Shown: piece by piece, positions 62,834-64,000 of the stretch
How positions within the stretch are numbered: position 1 is the first letter of the stretch
Layout: every line of letters starts with the position of its first letter
DNA from: Berkiella sp963829835
Lineage (GTDB): Bacteria; Pseudomonadota; Gammaproteobacteria; Berkiellales; Berkiellaceae
Direction: 5' to 3'
Assembly: GCA_963829835.1 (NCBI GenBank)
Contig: CAWHKC010000004.1
Location: 2,108,001 to 2,172,000 of the forward strand
DNA length: 64,000 bases
Program-made: the position numbers and the translations under genes
Notes under the pieces: generated by a model
Told to the model about the DNA's origin: nothing
What the model saw: only the letters and a program-made list of their open reading frames with translations
Databases searched by the model: none

Positions 62834-64000
62834 GGTTTCACTCCTAATGGCTCGCACGCATTTATTGCACTATTTACGCCATCTTCATGGAAGCCATATC
62901 CCCAATAAGCACCACAATAATAGGTATGATTTTTATCATTAATTTCAGAGAATCTTTTTTGTGCTGCTATCGTATTTTTAGAAAAAACAGGATGAGAAAA
63001 ACTAAATTGTTTAAGTATTTTTGCACTGTCGATTCTGTCACCTAGGTTGACGGAGACACAAAAATTTTCTTCAAGATCTAAATTTTGTAATCGATTTAAA
63101 TAATAGGTTAAACAACATTGTCCATTAGCATTTTCAAAGAAGTTCCAGCTTGCCCAGTTGCGCTTTATCAATGGAAGGACTTTAGTGTCATAGTGTAAGC
63201 TGATTTCGTTGTTATTATAAGTAATTGAGCCTAAAATTGATTTTTCATCAACAGTTGGATTATCTATTAAAGATAATGCTGTATCGCTATGTGTTGCAAT
63301 GACTACCTTGTCAAATGGTATAGTTCCTCTGTGAGTGACTAAAGCTACCCCTGCGTTATCCCTAATAATCTTTTGAATCGGTGAATTAAGATAAATATTA
63401 TCTTTGCATTTTTTGATCAATGCATTGATGTAAGTTTTTGAACCGCCTTTTATGACATACCATTTGGGTCTTGAAAGTAGGTCCAGTAAACCATGATTAT
63501 TGAGAAAACTTAGAAAAAAATGCATGGGGAAGTCTAGAACCTGATGAGGAGGGCAAGACCATATTGCGGCAGCCATTGGTTTTAGATAAGTATGGGTAAA
63601 TAATTTACCGTAAGAATGAGTCTGAAAAAAATCAGAAACACTAATACAGAGATCATCTTTTTCTTTTAATAGTTTTTTTGCTTGAGAATTAAACTTTATG
63701 ATGTCAGCCAGTAAACCATAGAACTTTAATGAATAGAGATTTTTGCGATCGTAAAATAGCGAAGCTAAAGAATGTCCATTATAAGAGAAATTTTGATCAT
63801 GTGATTCATAACTAAAGCTCATCTCACTAGGTTGAATATCAATGTTTTCTTTTTCAAGAATTTTTAAAAAGTTGGGATATGTTTTTTTGTTAAAAACAAT
63901 AAACCCTGTGTCTAATTGAAGAGTTTTGTTTTTATATGGAAGATCTATTGTACGAGTATGGCCCCCGAGGTAATCGTTTGCTTCAAAAAGATGAACTTCA
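62830..64000 (-). CDS. FAD-dependent amine-oxidase-like protein, 5' end outside the window
   Basis: The frame stays open from the stop at 62830 to the right edge, so the visible 390 residues are the C-terminal part. The edge region encodes EVHLFEANDYLGGHTRTID and LDTGFIVFNKKTYPNF, just after where the FAD-binding GxGxxG would lie. Further on are FDKVVIATHSDTALSLI and YYCGAYWGYGFHEDGVNSA. Flavoprotein of the family found with DUF1365 and cyclopropane synthase; thought to oxidise or desaturate acyl chains. Confidence 0.9.
   Translation of the reverse strand, partial: EVHLFEANDYLGGHTRTIDLPYKNKTLQLDTGFIVFNKKTYPNFLKILEKENIDIQPSEMSFSYESHDQNFSYNGHSLASLFYDRKNLYSLKFYGLLADIIKFNSQAKKLLKEKDDLCISVSDFFQTHSYGKLFTHTYLKPMAAAIWSCPPHQVLDFPMHFFLSFLNNHGLLDLLSRPKWYVIKGGSKTYINALIKKCKDNIYLNSPIQKIIRDNAGVALVTHRGTIPFDKVVIATHSDTALSLIDNPTVDEKSILGSITYNNNEISLHYDTKVLPLIKRNWASWNFFENANGQCCLTYYLNRLQNLDLEENFCVSVNLGDRIDSAKILKQFSFSHPVFSKNTIAAQKRFSEINDKNHTYYCGAYWGYGFHEDGVNSAINACEPLGVKP

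Noticed and set aside
1..64000. tRNA, tmRNA, CRISPR arrays, insertion-sequence transposases, replication origin
   Set aside because: Looked for characteristic motifs on both strands by eye and saw none; short degenerate features could be missed without a covariance search.

Overview
The window reads as a chromosomal segment of a low-GC gammaproteobacterium of the Legionellales type, most likely host-associated. The backbone is conserved gammaproteobacterial housekeeping: petABC-sspAB, then dolP-diaA-yraN-lpoA, rsmI, rnpB, the dcw cell-wall/division cluster, lpxC, dciA, secA and mutT. From memory this order closely matches Pseudomonas. Between these blocks sit AT-rich accessory genes with eukaryote-like features: ankyrin repeats, an F-box-like segment, a ubiquitin-interacting motif, and a CX5R phosphoinositide-phosphatase motif. 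That mix suggests an intracellular bacterium of protists or animal cells. A Coxiellaceae/'Berkiella'-like organism fits, but the assignment is inference.

Layout. 1-5.0 kb: coiled-coil, aldo/keto reductase, F-box/ankyrin and lysine-rich proteins. 5.1-14.1 kb: riboflavin synthase, a HipBA module with a broken hipA, a three-gene signalling operon (two response regulators with degenerate GGDEF and HD-GYP domains plus a GAF histidine kinase), a TPR protein, a small ankyrin-like protein and a fused SpmA-SpmB membrane protein. 14.4-18.1 kb: cytochrome bc1 and SspAB. 18.1-22.4 kb: accessory genes, including a protein with adjacent UIM, NLS-like and SIM-like motifs. 22.5-25.6 kb: FAD oxidase, dolP, diaA, yraN. 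25.6-32.8 kb: an accessory block that separates yraN from lpoA and carries a SopB/SidF-like phosphatase candidate. 32.8-35.5 kb: lpoA, rsmI and rnpB, the last carrying an extra palindromic insert. 35.6-36.9 kb: an Rpn-type nuclease gene and a nested palindrome where mraZ would be expected. 36.9-53.7 kb: dcw cluster from rsmH to lpxC, lacking ftsI between ftsL and murE. 53.7-58.4 kb: dciA, an M23 peptidase, secA with two compensating frameshifts, mutT. 58.4-64 kb: a TacAT-like toxin-antitoxin pair with a palindromic operator, then a SOUL/DUF1295/cyclopropane-synthase/DUF1365/FAD-oxidase membrane-lipid cluster running off the right edge.

The housekeeping genes form tightly coupled operons with many overlapping stop/start codons. 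Accessory genes have longer spacers containing palindromic repeats. No tRNA, CRISPR array, classical insertion sequence or replication origin was seen. Three indels (one in hipA, two in secA) mean that real gene decay and sequence error cannot be separated from this window alone.
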